Below are positions 1 through 9,719 of a DNA stretch of 64,000 bases, piece after piece (position 1 is the stretch's first letter; every line of letters starts with the position of its first letter). The notes below the pieces were generated by a model, which had not been told where the DNA came from, ran no database searches, and worked only from the letters and a program-made list of their open reading frames with translations. The position numbers were made by a program, and so were the translations under genes. The DNA is from Neoceratodus forsteri (lineage: Eukaryota; Chordata; Ceratodontiformes; Ceratodontidae), in the NCBI GenBank assembly GCA_016271365.2, contig CM057456.1, positions 1,392,663,501 to 1,392,727,500 on the forward strand. Reading direction: 5' to 3'.

Positions 1-283
1 TCTGGTTCATTTTAAGATTTTTACTTTATGACAGGTCAGCCACTCAGTTTGTCGCCCACTAAACGACAGAAACAAATGGCGGACATTTGGAATGCAAGTG
101 AGGGGTTTTATCCAATTGGAGAGCAGACTGGGCACCAAGATCCTGGTGATGGGGCAGGCTAGGCTGACCCTTTTAAATAGGTGGGCATATATTGTCTGAT
201 AGATGCCCACCTAGAGAATTGTCTAAACCAGTCAGATGGCTCAAATAGCTTTGCCCATTTTCTAAAGTCCTTTACACAACCAA
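1..283. other. Unassigned repeat-like sequence at window edge
   Basis: No gene or recognised element was found. The short open frames lack family motifs. The stretch ends where the readable L2 reverse-transcriptase frame begins, so it may be the remnant of whatever the L2 inserted into. Confidence 0.4.
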
Positions 284-1600
284 CCCCTCTCTAGATCTTG
301 CACACAAGGAGTTACAGCAGGACTTTGTCACGCTCCAGCATAACCTTCTGAACCTTAAGCTCCTGCTCAACGCCAAAAAAACAAAAGCTGTGATCATCTC
401 CCTGCATCCCCCACTCAATCTGGGGACACCCGGTATCCCTCAGATTATCACCCTCTTTGGTGAATCTCTGGAAATAGTGGATAAATTCAAATATCTGGGA
501 GTCTGGTTGAATAACAAGCTTAGTTTTAGTGTCCACCTAAGTGAACTATCAAAAAAATTAAGACAGCGACTTGGCATATTCTACCGCATAAGATGCCTTT
601 TCACTCTCGAAGCTAGGAAGTGGCTAGTCCTAACAACCTTTCTGCCCCTGCTTGACTACGCTGACTTTCTGTACAGCCACTGCCCCCAGAATGCACTCCA
701 AAAGCTGGATACACTTTATCATCGTGCTCTGAGATTCATACTTGACATGCCCTTGCGGACTCATCACTGCCTGCTGTACCAGGCTTTGGATTGGCTGTCC
801 CTCTCCATGATAAGGCAAAGAAATGCCCTCACGTGTTTCTTCAGGGTGCTCTCGAACAAACTCCCATCCTACATTGGTAACCTATTCGAACGGTCATTTG
901 GTATTTATGGCCTACAGAACTCCACACTTGTCCTCAACATACCGAGGATGAGGACTTGCCTTGGCTCTACTGCCATCAGCTCTTTCCTCCCATCACTTTG
1001 GAATAACACTCAGAAAGTACTTAAATGCTCTGTCCTGCCCAGTCCCCATGTATTTAGACAGTTGCTCTATCGGTGCCTGAAGACTGTGTGTGATTGCTTC
1101 AGGTAATCATGGACAGATTGATTGAAGTCACCCAGCTCGTGGATCATGCTGGCGGCCTATTCCTCCTGCAGCAGGCTTCCTCCTAGCATATCTACCCTTC
1201 TGCCTGGCTCCCTTTTCCACCCGCGGAAACCCTCCAGGGGGTCATTTCCATAGCAGGGTTGACCACCCCTCCCCTCATGTGTCTGCCATCCTACTGTGTC
1301 TCCATTGTCTCCTTGCATTCCTCTCCCACCTTCTACTTCCTCTTCTCTCCTTACCTTAGTAGCTCTCAAACTTTCCGCAAGGGCTGGACTGTGCACCTAC
1401 ACACCCAACAAGCAACAATGCCTAGATAGAAGATGTAACTGTATCTTAAGAATCTGAATGTTCCTTGTATGTTATGTTATGTTATGGTTTGATGTTGTTC
1501 ATTGTAATGTATTCTGTACTGTGTGTCCAGGACCATCTTGCAAATGAGCTTGCTCAATGGTGTATATGCCTGGTTAAATAAAGTTTGATTGATTGATTGA
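284..1600 (+). mobile_element. L2-type LINE, 5'-truncated 3' part
   Basis: This is a 5'-truncated non-LTR retrotransposon of the L2 group. The readable frame covers the end of the reverse-transcriptase palm and the thumb and C-terminal region (390-1106). A 3' untranslated region of about 500 bases follows. It contains a short stem-loop (TGAGC 1545-1549, GCTCA 1552-1556), then TTAAATAAAG and a (GATT)n tail ending at 1600. The tail abuts the middle of a DIRS recombinase gene, so the LINE probably landed inside that DIRS copy. The same 3' architecture recurs at 26.0, 33.9 and 60.6 kb. Confidence 0.85.
390..1106 (+). pseudogene. L2 LINE reverse transcriptase, C-terminal fragment
   Basis: An open frame of 238 codons is a C-terminal piece of LINE ORF2, not an independent protein. 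Visible marks are FKYLGVWLNNKLSF near residue 33 (the conserved FKYLGV step after the palm), LDYADFLY near residue 88, and the thumb segment LDTLYHRALRFI near residue 105. In an active element this part holds the RNA template during target-primed reverse transcription. The YADD catalytic box and endonuclease are absent because of 5' truncation, and the apparent start Met is internal to the ancestral frame. The frame is unusually well preserved over 700 bases, so the insertion may be fairly young. Confidence 0.85.
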
Positions 1601-2642
1601 ACCAATTCTAAGTTCCTTCCCAAGGTGGTTTCAGCTTTAACCTTAAATCAATACATTGACCTTCTGGTGCACTTCCCCAGCAGTACGAACAGAGGGGAAG
1701 CCCTCTTGCACACTCTCGATGTGCATAGGATTTTGAGGTTCTACTTGTCCAGAACCCATTCGCACAGACAATCTGACCAACTGTTCTCATCCTTCACTCG
1801 AAGGATGATGGGTGCACCCGTATCGAAACCAACTCTCTCCAAGTGACTTGTTAACTGCATTGTTTTCTGTTACCAGAAATGCAAGAAACCCTTGCAGGAA
1901 CCGGTAGAGGGCCACTCGACAAGGGGGGGTGGCTACCTCTTTCACTGCCTTGAAAAATGTAGCAACATCCGCCATCTGCGCGGCCGCTACTTGGAGTTAA
2001 GTGCACACTTTCATGAGACACTACAGTTTGGACATCGCCTCCTGGCGTAGAGTGGGCTTTGGCCTGGCTGTCGTCCTTCAGGGACTTTTGTCCTGAGAGT
2101 TCCCTTTTTCCTTTGTTCTCTCCTATCCTCGTCCCGATTGGGTTAGCAATACACTTGTACTGCTTGGGAATCAGTCCTTATGGTGTAACCTGCTGCAAGA
2201 GCTGTATCTCAAAGTAAGATAGTACAGTTACGTAAGAACTTACCATAACAGTAGATCTTCGAGAACAGCTCTTGCAGCAGGTATTTTCCCTCCCACCTTC
2301 CCCTCAGGAGGTTTTGTTTCTACTTCATAGCGTCTCGGACTCATTAGAATTATTAGTCTTCCTCTGGAAGCAGATCCTTGGTCTCCCCTTCTGAATCACA
2401 TCGTTATACCGGGAGTCTCTGGCGGGAGAATTGAGGTATGCTGGGGGACCACACCCTTTTATGATGTATCTGACGTCAGGGGCAGGGCCGACGTCGGGGG
2501 CTGTTCCCCACTGGGTATAGCTAGCTAGAAGTTTTCCGTGGGGTCCTGCTGCTTGCCGGCTTCAGTCCTTATGGTGTAACCTGCTGCAAGAGCTGTTCTC
2601 GAAGAACTACTGTTATGGTAAGTTCTTACATAACTGTACTTT
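1601..2642 (+). mobile_element. DIRS element, 3' end (copy A)
   Basis: This is the 3' portion of a DIRS-type tyrosine-recombinase retrotransposon, starting inside the recombinase gene and running through the terminal repeat. It is colinear with 32100-33122 of the longer DIRS copy, including the hairpin around CCTGCTGCAAGAGCTGT (about 2190-2285) and the terminal CCTGCTGCAAG...GGTAAGTTCTTAC block (about 2578-2640). The upstream part is missing because the L2 tail joins it at 1600. DIRS elements make no target-site duplication, and none is seen. Confidence 0.82.
1625..2095 (+). pseudogene. DIRS tyrosine recombinase, C-terminal fragment
   Basis: This is the C-terminal part of a DIRS tyrosine recombinase, the enzyme class that inserts the circular cDNA by site-specific recombination. 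The frame begins near TLNQYIDLLV and continues through EALLHTLDVHR (about 1700-1735), a stretch shared with the copies at 12.8, 32.2 and 49.0 kb. A stop falls after codon 73. The later portion, which should hold the H-x-x-R box and the nucleophilic tyrosine, is readable only after frame changes (about 1905-2095). It is non-functional. Confidence 0.75.
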
Positions 2643-3301
2643 CCTGCTTGTAAAATGGGGAGAATAAATCCTGCTTTCTTGTTGGTTACCACCTGTGCAT
2701 GAAATCTGTTCCATGCACTGATAATAACAAGAACCTAAAAGCAGGACTGCATTACAAAAGGGTGAAAGCAGTGAGCGGTTAGAATGTTGATTTTTAAAAT
2801 GCCGCCATTATTTTCACCTCGCTAAGGCGGCTCATGCCGGAATTGCAGCTGATAAGGGAAACACCAGCTACTGAATGCCCCCTTTCTTTGACCTTCCCAT
2901 GACTGTAATCAACCATCACTGCTCATGCAGCATGCCTGCTGCTGCCTTCTATATTTACAATCGCTCTCCTGCCCTCAGCCGCAAAGAGTACTTACAAGTT
3001 AAATAGAACACCACTGGTTTGCTCCTGCCCTCCCAACTTATGGTCCCAATACAGAGTGCCATTCGGCTGTTCTTCAACACATTTCTTTTACTGAGTAGGG
3101 CTAATTATTTGGGGAACTGAATAAAACAAAAAAGGTTATGCGCGTCAAGCCAGGCAGGGTGCGAGTCAGGCTGCCAGCCCAATCGAATATAAAGCAGCAG
3201 GAAAACTTGCTTTCCAGAGCCAGGGGAGTGAATCCCCAGTGAAGGTGGCAACAGTTTGCAAAAGGATGCAAGCAATACAGTTCTTGAGTTGAAAAAAAAC
3301 C
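2643..3301. other. Intronic sequence without recognised feature
   Basis: I see no gene, tail or terminal repeat here. It is unique-looking sequence between the DIRS 3' end and the first unit of the tandem repeat. Confidence 0.4.
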
Positions 3302-3378
3302 CTTTGCAAACTGTGTGAGAGGCCTCTCGGCACCATGCAATTCTGTTTAAAGTTGGACCAGCATAACATTCTGTGGTG

Positions 3379-3408
3379 ATTTGCATATGCAGCCCATGAT
3401 GCTTTGCA
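3379..3408 (+). promoter_or_regulatory. Octamer + SPH/Staf-like enhancer, repeat unit 1
   Basis: A perfect octamer ATTTGCAT (3379-3386) is followed seven bases later by CCCATGATGCTTTGCA (3393-3408). By my reading that agrees with the SPH/Staf (ZNF143) consensus at all but two defined positions. Octamer plus SPH is the classic distal element of vertebrate snRNA-type promoters. I could not point to a convincing proximal sequence element. Confidence 0.6.
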
Positions 3409-3604
3409 TTGTGGGGGCATGTGTGATTTTGTATTTTCTTGAAACTTGGCTTCCCAGCCAAATGCCCTTTGGGGTAACCCTTGCCTCAGTGTTTGCGCAC
3501 AGAGGTTCTTTGTCTTTTAAATAGTTTTTTATTTTAATGGGTTCACCACAATATATCAAGGCACACTGCCTCTAGGGTAGCTGGTCCATTCCACTGGGGT
3601 GTCA

Positions 3605-3664
3605 AACAGATGAGGCATACTGATGAGTCCTGGTAGGATGAAACACGTGTCTATGTCTTCTGTT
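3605..3664 (+). ncRNA. Hammerhead ribozyme, unit 1
   Basis: All parts of a type I hammerhead are present. Outer stem I is AACAGA (3605-3610) with UCUGUU (3659-3664). Inner stem I is GGCAUA (3614-3619) with UAUGUC (3652-3657), with an asymmetric internal loop (UGA / U) between them. The core is CUGAUGA (3620-3626) and GAAA (3640-3643). Stem II is GUCCU/AGGAU closed by GGU. Stem III is only CAC/GUG with no loop nucleotides (3644-3649). Cleavage is expected after C3651 in GUGUC. A loop-less stem III cannot fold well in a monomer and normally implies cleavage as a dimer, as in newt satellite 2. Confidence 0.88.
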
Positions 3665-3743
3665 AGCACCTTGCAAACTGTGTGAGAGGCCTCGGCACCA
3701 TGCAATTCTGTTTAAAGTTGGACCAGCATAACATTCTGTGGTG

Positions 3744-3773
3744 ATTTGCATATGTAGCCCATGATGCTTTGCA
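3744..3773 (+). promoter_or_regulatory. Octamer + SPH/Staf-like enhancer, repeat unit 2
   Basis: The octamer ATTTGCAT at 3744-3751 and CCCATGATGCTTTGCA at 3758-3773 are conserved between units. Only one nearby base differs (TATGTAG versus TATGCAG). Confidence 0.58.
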
Positions 3774-3966
3774 TTGTGGGGGCATGTGTGATTTTGTATT
3801 TTCTTGAAACTTGGCTTCCCAGCCAAATGCCCTTTAGGGTAACCCTTGCCTCAGTGTTTGCGCACAGAGGTTCTTTGTCTTTAAATAGTTTTTATTTTAA
3901 TGGGTTCACCACAGTATATCAAGGCACACTGCCTCTGGGTAGCTGGTCCATTCCACTGGGGTGTCA

Positions 3967-4027
3967 AACAGATGAGGCATACTGATGAGTCCTGGTAGAC
4001 CCGAAACACGTGTCTATGTCTTCTGTT
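3967..4027 (+). ncRNA. Hammerhead ribozyme, unit 2 (altered stem II)
   Basis: It has the same stem I (AACAGA/UCUGUU and GGCAUA/UAUGUC), core CUGAUGA (3982-3988), GAAA (4003-4006), CAC/GUG stem III and cleavage site after C4014. Stem II differs: the strand before GAAA reads AGACCC instead of AGGAU, which adds one base and weakens pairing with GUCCU. Activity is therefore less certain than for unit 1. Confidence 0.8.
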
Positions 4028-4110
4028 AGCACCCTTTGCAAACTGTGTGAGAGGCCTCTCGGCACCATGCAATTCTGTTTAAAGTTGGACCAGCATAACA
4101 TTCTGTGGTG

Positions 4111-4140
4111 ATTTGCATATGCAGCCCATGATGCTTTGCA
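4111..4140 (+). promoter_or_regulatory. Octamer + SPH/Staf-like enhancer, repeat unit 3
   Basis: The octamer is at 4111-4118 and the SPH-like site at 4125-4140. This unit is truncated 25 bases further on by the CR1 insertion, so it retains the enhancer but has lost its ribozyme. Confidence 0.58.
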
Positions 4141-4224
4141 TTGTGGGGGCATGTGTGATTTTGTAAAGGCAAGAAGGACAGGGATGGGGTAAAAAGGAGT
4201 AAGGCCATCAGGAAATGGAGGGTA

Positions 4225-4980
4225 ATGAGTACCAATGCCCATAGTCTGGGCAACAAGCTCCCTGAGCTGGTGGCCTTGATGGAAGAGGGATGCCTGGATA
4301 TCATAGCAGTCACAGAAATATGGTACACAGAGAACCATGACTGGGATGTTAACATACCAGGGTATATAACCTACAGGAGAGACAGGCAGGGAGAAGGGGG
4401 AGGAGTAGCTCTCTATATAAGGAATGGATAAAAGCAACTGAACAAAAGAGTAAACAGGGAGAGGAGGCACTGTGGGTCACCTTGGAGACTGGAAAGGACC
4501 ACCATCCGCACAGGGGTTGTGTACAGACCCCCATGTCAGGGGGAGGGAATGGACAAGGATATGATAGAAGGCATTCTAAGGATGGCAGAGAAAGGGGAGA
4601 TACTGTTGATGGGAGACCTGAATATGCCAGATGCTAATTGGAGCACATTTGCTGCAGCCACATCCAAGAGCAGAGCCATTCTCGATGCCCTACAGGTGGC
4701 AGGCCTCAGACAGCTAGTTTCAGAACCCACTGGTGAGGGAGCAATCTTAGACCTCGTACTCTTAAATGGGGGCAGTGAGAGGATCTCAGATCTAGAAGTG
4801 GGTTGCCATCTGGGAACAAGTGACCATCAAACAGTGTGGTTCACGTTAAACTCAGCTACAGAGTCAAGCCATACAAAAGTGAGGGTACTGGACTTCAGGA
4901 GGGCTGACTTTGGCAAGATGGGAGAGTGCCTCAGAAAAGCACTAGCAAGCAGGCTAGAAGGAGGGGTGGAGCAACAATGA
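4225..4980 (+). pseudogene. CR1 AP-endonuclease domain
   Basis: This is the APE-type endonuclease half of CR1 ORF2, which nicks the target and primes reverse transcription. It reads in two frames (4225-4431 and 4519-4980). Visible blocks are NAHSLGNKLPELVALM, DIIAVTEIWY (the conserved glutamate strand), YRPP near 4522, LLMGDLNMPDANW near 4605 (GDLN/F box) and TSDHQTVWF near 4820 (SDH catalytic box). A frameshift near 4430-4510 and a TGA at 4978 break it. The first catalytic asparagine block lies upstream of the truncation. Confidence 0.82.
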
Positions 4981-5079
4981 GGAATCATCAAAACTGCCAT
5001 CACAGAGGCAGCAAGCCTTTGTGTGAAGCAAATTAACAAATCAAAATGAAAGAAAAAGCCACTATGGTTCTCAAAAGAG

Positions 5080-6785
5080 GTGGCTGGGAAAGTCAGGGAG
5101 AAAAAGATAGCATTCAGGAAGTATAAGGAAACACAGAAGGAGCAGGACAGAGAGCTGTACCAGTTAAGGCAGAAGGAATCAGGGAGGGAAGTCAGAATAA
5201 TAAAGGCCCAAACTGAGGAAAAGTTAGCCAACTCGGTTAAGAAGGGGGATAAAACCTTTTATAGGTACATCAGAGAGCGTAGAAAGACAAAGAGAGGGAT
5301 AGTGAGGCTAAGTAGAATGAATGGTGGGTGGGCAGAGGGGGACAGTGAAAAAGCAGGGATACTGAATGAATATTTCTGCTCAGTATTCACAAAAGAGGAG
5401 GCGGAAGTGCCTAATCCAATTAACAGAAGCACTCTTCATAGGGGGGTCGATCCCAGCCCTTTTACAGAAGAAAGGGTTCTGCAAGAACTCCTAAAACTGA
5501 AGGTGGACAAAGCAATGGGGCCTGATGGAATTCACCCCAGAATTCTAAAAGAATTAAGGGGGGAACTAGTGAAACCACTGACTACTCTTTTTAATAAATC
5601 ATGGGAGGATGGTGTGGTACCTGAGGACTGGAGGAAGGCGGATGTGATTCCCCTTCACAAAAGTGGGACCAAGACAGAGGCAGGAAACTACAGACCTGTC
5701 AGTTTGACCTCTGTGGTAGGGAAAGTGATGGAGTCACTTCTGAAGGAAACAATTGTTGAGTGCCTAGAGGCCAGTGGGGCACAGGACCCAAGGCAGCATG
5801 GGCTCACAGCGGGAAGGTCATGTCAGACGAATCTAATAGATTTCTTTGACTGGGTGACCAAAGTAGTAGACCAGGGAGGGGCTGTGGACATGGCTTACCT
5901 AGACTTTAGCAAGGCATTTGACACAGTCCACCGTAAGATTAATAGTCAAATTAACCAGCCTGGGAGTGGGTCCCAGGGTGGTAGCCTGAGTAAAACATTG
6001 GCTGGACAACAGGACACAGAAGGTAATTGTAAATGGAGTCCACCCCTGAAGAAAGAGGGGTTACTAGTGGGGTGCAGGGTTCAGTACTGGGTCCAGTCCT
6101 TTTAATGTCTTTATAAGTGACATTGCAGAGGGACTGGAAGGAAAAGTATGCCTCTTTGCAGATGACACAAAGATCTGCAACAGGGTTGATACACAAGAAG
6201 GCGTGGAAAGGATGAGAAGGGACTTGGCAAGGTTGAAGGAATGGTCAAGTATGGCAGCTTGGATTCAATGCAAGAGTGCAAAATAATGCACCTGGGAAGC
6301 AAGAACCCAGGGAAGATTATACAATGGGGGAGGAAGTAACAACAACAAAAAGGAAAGGGACCTGGGGTAATCATATCAGATGACCTTAAGGTTAGCAAGC
6401 AATGTGAGAAGGCAGTAGGGAGGCTGAGGGTATACTGGGATGCATGGGAGGCATCACCAGCAGAAAACAGGAAGTTGTTATCCCTCTGTACAGACAGTTG
6501 GTGAGACCCCATCTGGAGTACTGCGTCCAGTTCTGGAGACCCCATCTCCGCAAGGACATAGACAGGATAGAGGCAGTCCAGAGGAGGGCAACTAAAATGG
6601 TGCAGGGTCTGCAAGAGAAGCTGTATGAGGACAGACTAAAGGAGCTCAATATGTATACCCTTGAGGAAAGAATGGAGAGGGGGGACATGATAGAAACTTT
6701 TAAGTACCTCAGTGGAATCAACAAAGTCCAAGAGGGTAGCATCTTTCAGAAAAAGGCGTGCAAGAACAAGGGGACACAATTTTAA
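5080..6785 (+). pseudogene. CR1 reverse transcriptase and C-terminal region
   Basis: This is the reverse-transcriptase part of the same CR1 ORF2. The frame at 5080-6105 starts in the basic linker after the endonuclease and shows DKAMGPDGIHPRILKEL, NYRPVSLTSVVGKVME and the first catalytic box AYLDFSKAFDTVH (about 5895-5935). It then shifts frame. The second catalytic box is readable near 6155 as FADDT. A further frame at 6444-6785 holds the thumb: [16 protein letters not shown] and VQRRATKMVQGL. At least two frameshifts make it inactive. Confidence 0.85.
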
Positions 6786-7347
6786 AGATAGAGGCGGGTT
6801 CCGGGGCAATGTGAGGAAGTATTTTTTTCACAGAGAGGGTAGTGGATGCATGGAACAGCCTTCCTGAGGAGGTTGTGGGGTCTAAAACTGTGGGAGAATT
6901 CAAGAATGCATGGGACAGACATAAGGCAATTCTTGTGGGGGGTAGGAAGAAATAGGCTGTTGGTTAACTAGGATCTGCGGCCTATCCTGTAGGTAGGGAA
7001 ATGGGCAGACTAGGTGGGCCAAGCGGTCCTTATCTGCCATCAAAGTCTATGTTTCTATGTTAATCCTAATCTTATAATGTAGGAAGATGAGGAGGAGGAG
7101 GAGGAAGACTGTGCTGAGAGCCACTGCGAACATGGCACCAGCTCCACAATCTCCTCCTGTAGTGAGGACTTTGTAGTGAACACACCAGGATCACCTCCAG
7201 AGGATCCCTCATTTTCTAACATGATGCAGCAAATGCAAGCTACCATGGGTTTCACTTTAGAGGAGCAGGATTCTATCAAAAAGAACCTGCTGGAGTTTTT
7301 GGAGATGCCAGAAACTCCCTCTCCTTTGGTTCCTCCCGTTTCCAGCC

Positions 7348-7698
7348 TTGGAGGATGCCACTTATACAGCCTGGTATAGGCCAAACAATATACCAGCTGT
7401 GCCCAGAAAGGCAGATAAAATGTATTCTTCCCCCTCTGTGAAGCCTTTTTATACTAGACAGCCTGAGACTGACTCAGTGGTGATCACAGCTGCCCATGAC
7501 AGGTCCAGGGCACCTAAGCTCCCTCTCCCTGATAAAGAATCCAGGAGGCTGGACATTCTAGGCAAGCGTACATATACCTCTGCCTCATTGGGCCTATGTA
7601 TTGCTAATTACCAGGCCCATACGATGACTTATCAGAACACCCTCTGGAGGAAGGCTAAGGCTGCTGCACAGGCCTTGCCTGAAGGGTCTACCAAGTAG
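7348..7698 (+). pseudogene. DIRS Gag fragment
   Basis: This is the central part of a DIRS Gag-like structural protein. The frame shows IPAVPRKADKMY and VITAAHDRSRAPKLPLP, which match the Gag of the 27-33 kb copy (PAVPKKADHLY, VITTSHDRSQ). It is followed by an alpha-helical stretch near YTSASLGLCIANYQAH. Gag is thought to package the RNA in cytoplasmic particles. The frame breaks at 7698, and further Gag-like sequence continues in other frames to about 8100. The acidic GAGGAGGAGGAGG run at 7090 belongs to the upstream Gag linker. Confidence 0.7.
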
Positions 7699-8185
7699 GA
7701 GTTTGAAAACTCTTATTGCTGATGCTGATGTGGGGAATCATTTGCTCCACACAGCATATATTCTAATGCCTCTGCCAGGGCTGTGGCCTCTGGCATCTAT
7801 CTCAGGTGCTACTCTTGGCTCAGAGTAGTAGGTTTTGCCACTGATGTGGAACAAATAGTTCATTTAGAGAGCAGGAATTGTTTGGCCTTGAGGTAGAAGA
7901 AGTTTTGAAAGATCTTCAATCCTCTGGCAAGAATCTGAAATATGTACACTCCCTGTACTATACCCAACATAGAGGTAGGAGCAAGGGTATTTTTCTCTTG
8001 ACTGCTGTTAGGGGTGGTGCCCAACCTAAAAACAGCAGGGATGGGTTAAAGGTACGGGGGCTTTGCCTGTCCCCACAACCCCAGGTGCCCACTTAAAAGC
8101 ACCTAGATGTAGTGGAGCCAGTGGTTCCACCCCCACCAGCTCAGCATGACTCCCTGTACACCCCCCAACCATCTTTACCTCCAGG

Positions 8186-9413
8186 ATGCTTGTAGGGGGC
8201 TGCCTGTCCCTCTCCTTGGACCAGTGGAGGGCAGTGACTACAAATGCTTGGGTTCTGGAGATGATAGAGAAGAGTCATACTCTGGAGCTCCTGGGCTGTC
8301 CTCCAGATCATCCATCAATAGTGACAACATACTCACCAGGGCACATGTCTCTGTTGCTAGAGGAAGTACAGACTCTGCTTCTAAAACTGGCCATAGAACC
8401 TGTACCTCCAGAACAGAGGAACACAATTTGTTTACTCCAGATACTTCTTCGTCCCAAAGTGGACAGGGGATCTGAGAACTATTCTAGATCTCGGAAATCT
8501 GAACTGCTTCATGAAATATACAAAGTTCTAGCTGGTCACTCTATAGGGTCTCCTTCCCCTATTGCAAACAGGAGATTGGATTTGTTCCCTGGATATGAAG
8601 GAAGCATGCCTCCATTATATCAAGATCCAGAGACCTCACAGAAAATACCTGAGATTCATGTTTCAGGGAGAGCATTATCAATTTGGAGTGTGTACCCTTT
8701 GGCTTACCCTCTGTGCCATGAGTGTTCACCAAATGCCTGGCAGTGGTAGCAGCAGCCCTTTGCAGGGAAGGCCTGTATGTTATTCCTTTACCTGGATGAC
8801 TGGCTATTAAAAGCCCACTCCAGGGACTAAATGATGCAGACCTTAGCTCAAACCAGAATGTTTGATGCTCTGGGAGCGAGAGCCAACATACCAAAGTCTG
8901 TACTGACACCCTGCCAATGACTGCAGTACATAAGGGCAGTTTGGATACGGCTAAGAGTTTGTCTTTCGGGTGCTCAAGGAGTCCCGTTACCTCATGAGCC
9001 TGCTGGAGATCTGTGTTGTGTGGCTAGCTCTGACAGAATTTGCTCCTCTAGTCAGGGGTCAAGTCATACAAGTTCACACGGGCAATACAACAACTATGTT
9101 TTACCTGAACAGGCAGGGCGGCATGCAGTCACTTCCCTTGTGTTGAGAGGCCCTCTGCACCTGGCCCCTTGTGCGCAGCCTGGGTGCATATCTTTTGGTG
9201 ATTTATGTTGCCAGAGCAGACTATTAGTTGACAGATGCTCTAAGTCAGGTAAACGAGACTTTGCATGAGTGGTCCCTGCATAAGGAGGTGGTGAGCCACC
9301 TGTTCTCCCCTGTGGTACACACCTCTGGTGGACCTGTTTGCCTCCTGGGACAACACAAAACGGAGGCTGTTTTGTGCCTGCCCTCCACAGTCCAGGTCAT
9401 CGGTGGGGGATAA
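8186..9413 (+). pseudogene. DIRS reverse transcriptase-RNase H remnant
   Basis: This remnant is readable only by changing frame several times. The frame at 8186-8749 begins with the RT amino-terminal region (WALEM-like start, then SPGHMSLLLEEVQTLLLK and EPVPPEQR). The frame at 8562-8810 shows DWICSLDMKEACLHY, the first catalytic Asp block, and ends at the YLDDW-equivalent near 8795. The RNase H part is visible near 9000-9260 with VIQVHTGNTTTMFYLN, where the usual TDNTT aspartate is replaced by Gly. Activity is excluded. Confidence 0.72.
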
Positions 9414-9719
9414 CTTCATGATGCCCTGGACCCCAGGCCTCTTTTGTATTTCCTTCCTTTCCTCTGATCCATAAGATGGTGGTTACTGTGTGGCAGGACA
9501 AGGCATGGATGATCCTGATATCTCTGGATTGGCATGATCTGTTCTGATAACTTGATCTCTTCAGCCTCCGGAGCATAACTCTGTGGCGGTTGCCTCTTCA
9601 CCCAAATCTGCTGACCAGACACCACAGGAAGGCCTTGCACCTAACAGCCTGGTTCCTGAGTGGCTAGAGTTCCAGGGTTTGGGTATTTTGAACAATGTGC
9701 TCCACGTTGTGGAAGCCTC

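Larger units (their letters stand above)
3302..4165 (+). repeat. Tandem ~365 bp repeat carrying hammerhead ribozymes (satellite-2/retrozyme-like)
   Basis: There are two near-complete units and one truncated unit in head-to-tail order. The common word GCAAACTGTGTGAG occurs at 3306, 3673 and 4038, giving periods of 367 and 365. Each full unit has an octamer plus SPH-like enhancer near its start and a type I hammerhead ribozyme near its end. Cleavage sites at 3651 and 4014 would release a 363-nt monomer. Unit 1 lacks about the first 17 bases after the cleavage point, and unit 3 is cut by a CR1 LINE at 4165. The layout matches newt satellite 2 and metazoan retrozymes, which give rise to self-cleaved and often circular RNA. 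The family assignment is inferred from layout, not from a database match. Confidence 0.85.
4166..7058 (+). mobile_element. CR1 LINE, 5'-truncated (copy A)
   Basis: This is a CR1-clade non-LTR retrotransposon. It enters in the AP-endonuclease domain, covers the reverse transcriptase and C-terminal region, and ends in the CR1-type tail TCTATGTTTCTATG at about 7058. The last 100 bases resemble the ends of the copies at 11.9 and 50.8 kb. It cuts unit 3 of the hammerhead repeat at 4165. The repeat does not resume beyond 7058, so one flank was later deleted or rearranged. Confidence 0.88.

Noticed and set aside
1464..1485. TATGTTATGTTATGTTATGG as a microsatellite or CR1 tail
   Set aside because: Only about three units and located inside the L2 3' untranslated region.
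3101..4470. Several - strand open frames sharing identical peptides (for example AGKPSFKKIQNHTC)
   Set aside because: They are repeated because the DNA is a tandem repeat carrying + strand hammerheads; there is no coding evidence.
7085..7110. GAGGAGGAGGAGG run as an independent microsatellite
   Set aside because: It encodes an acidic stretch in the DIRS gag linker; too short to call separately.
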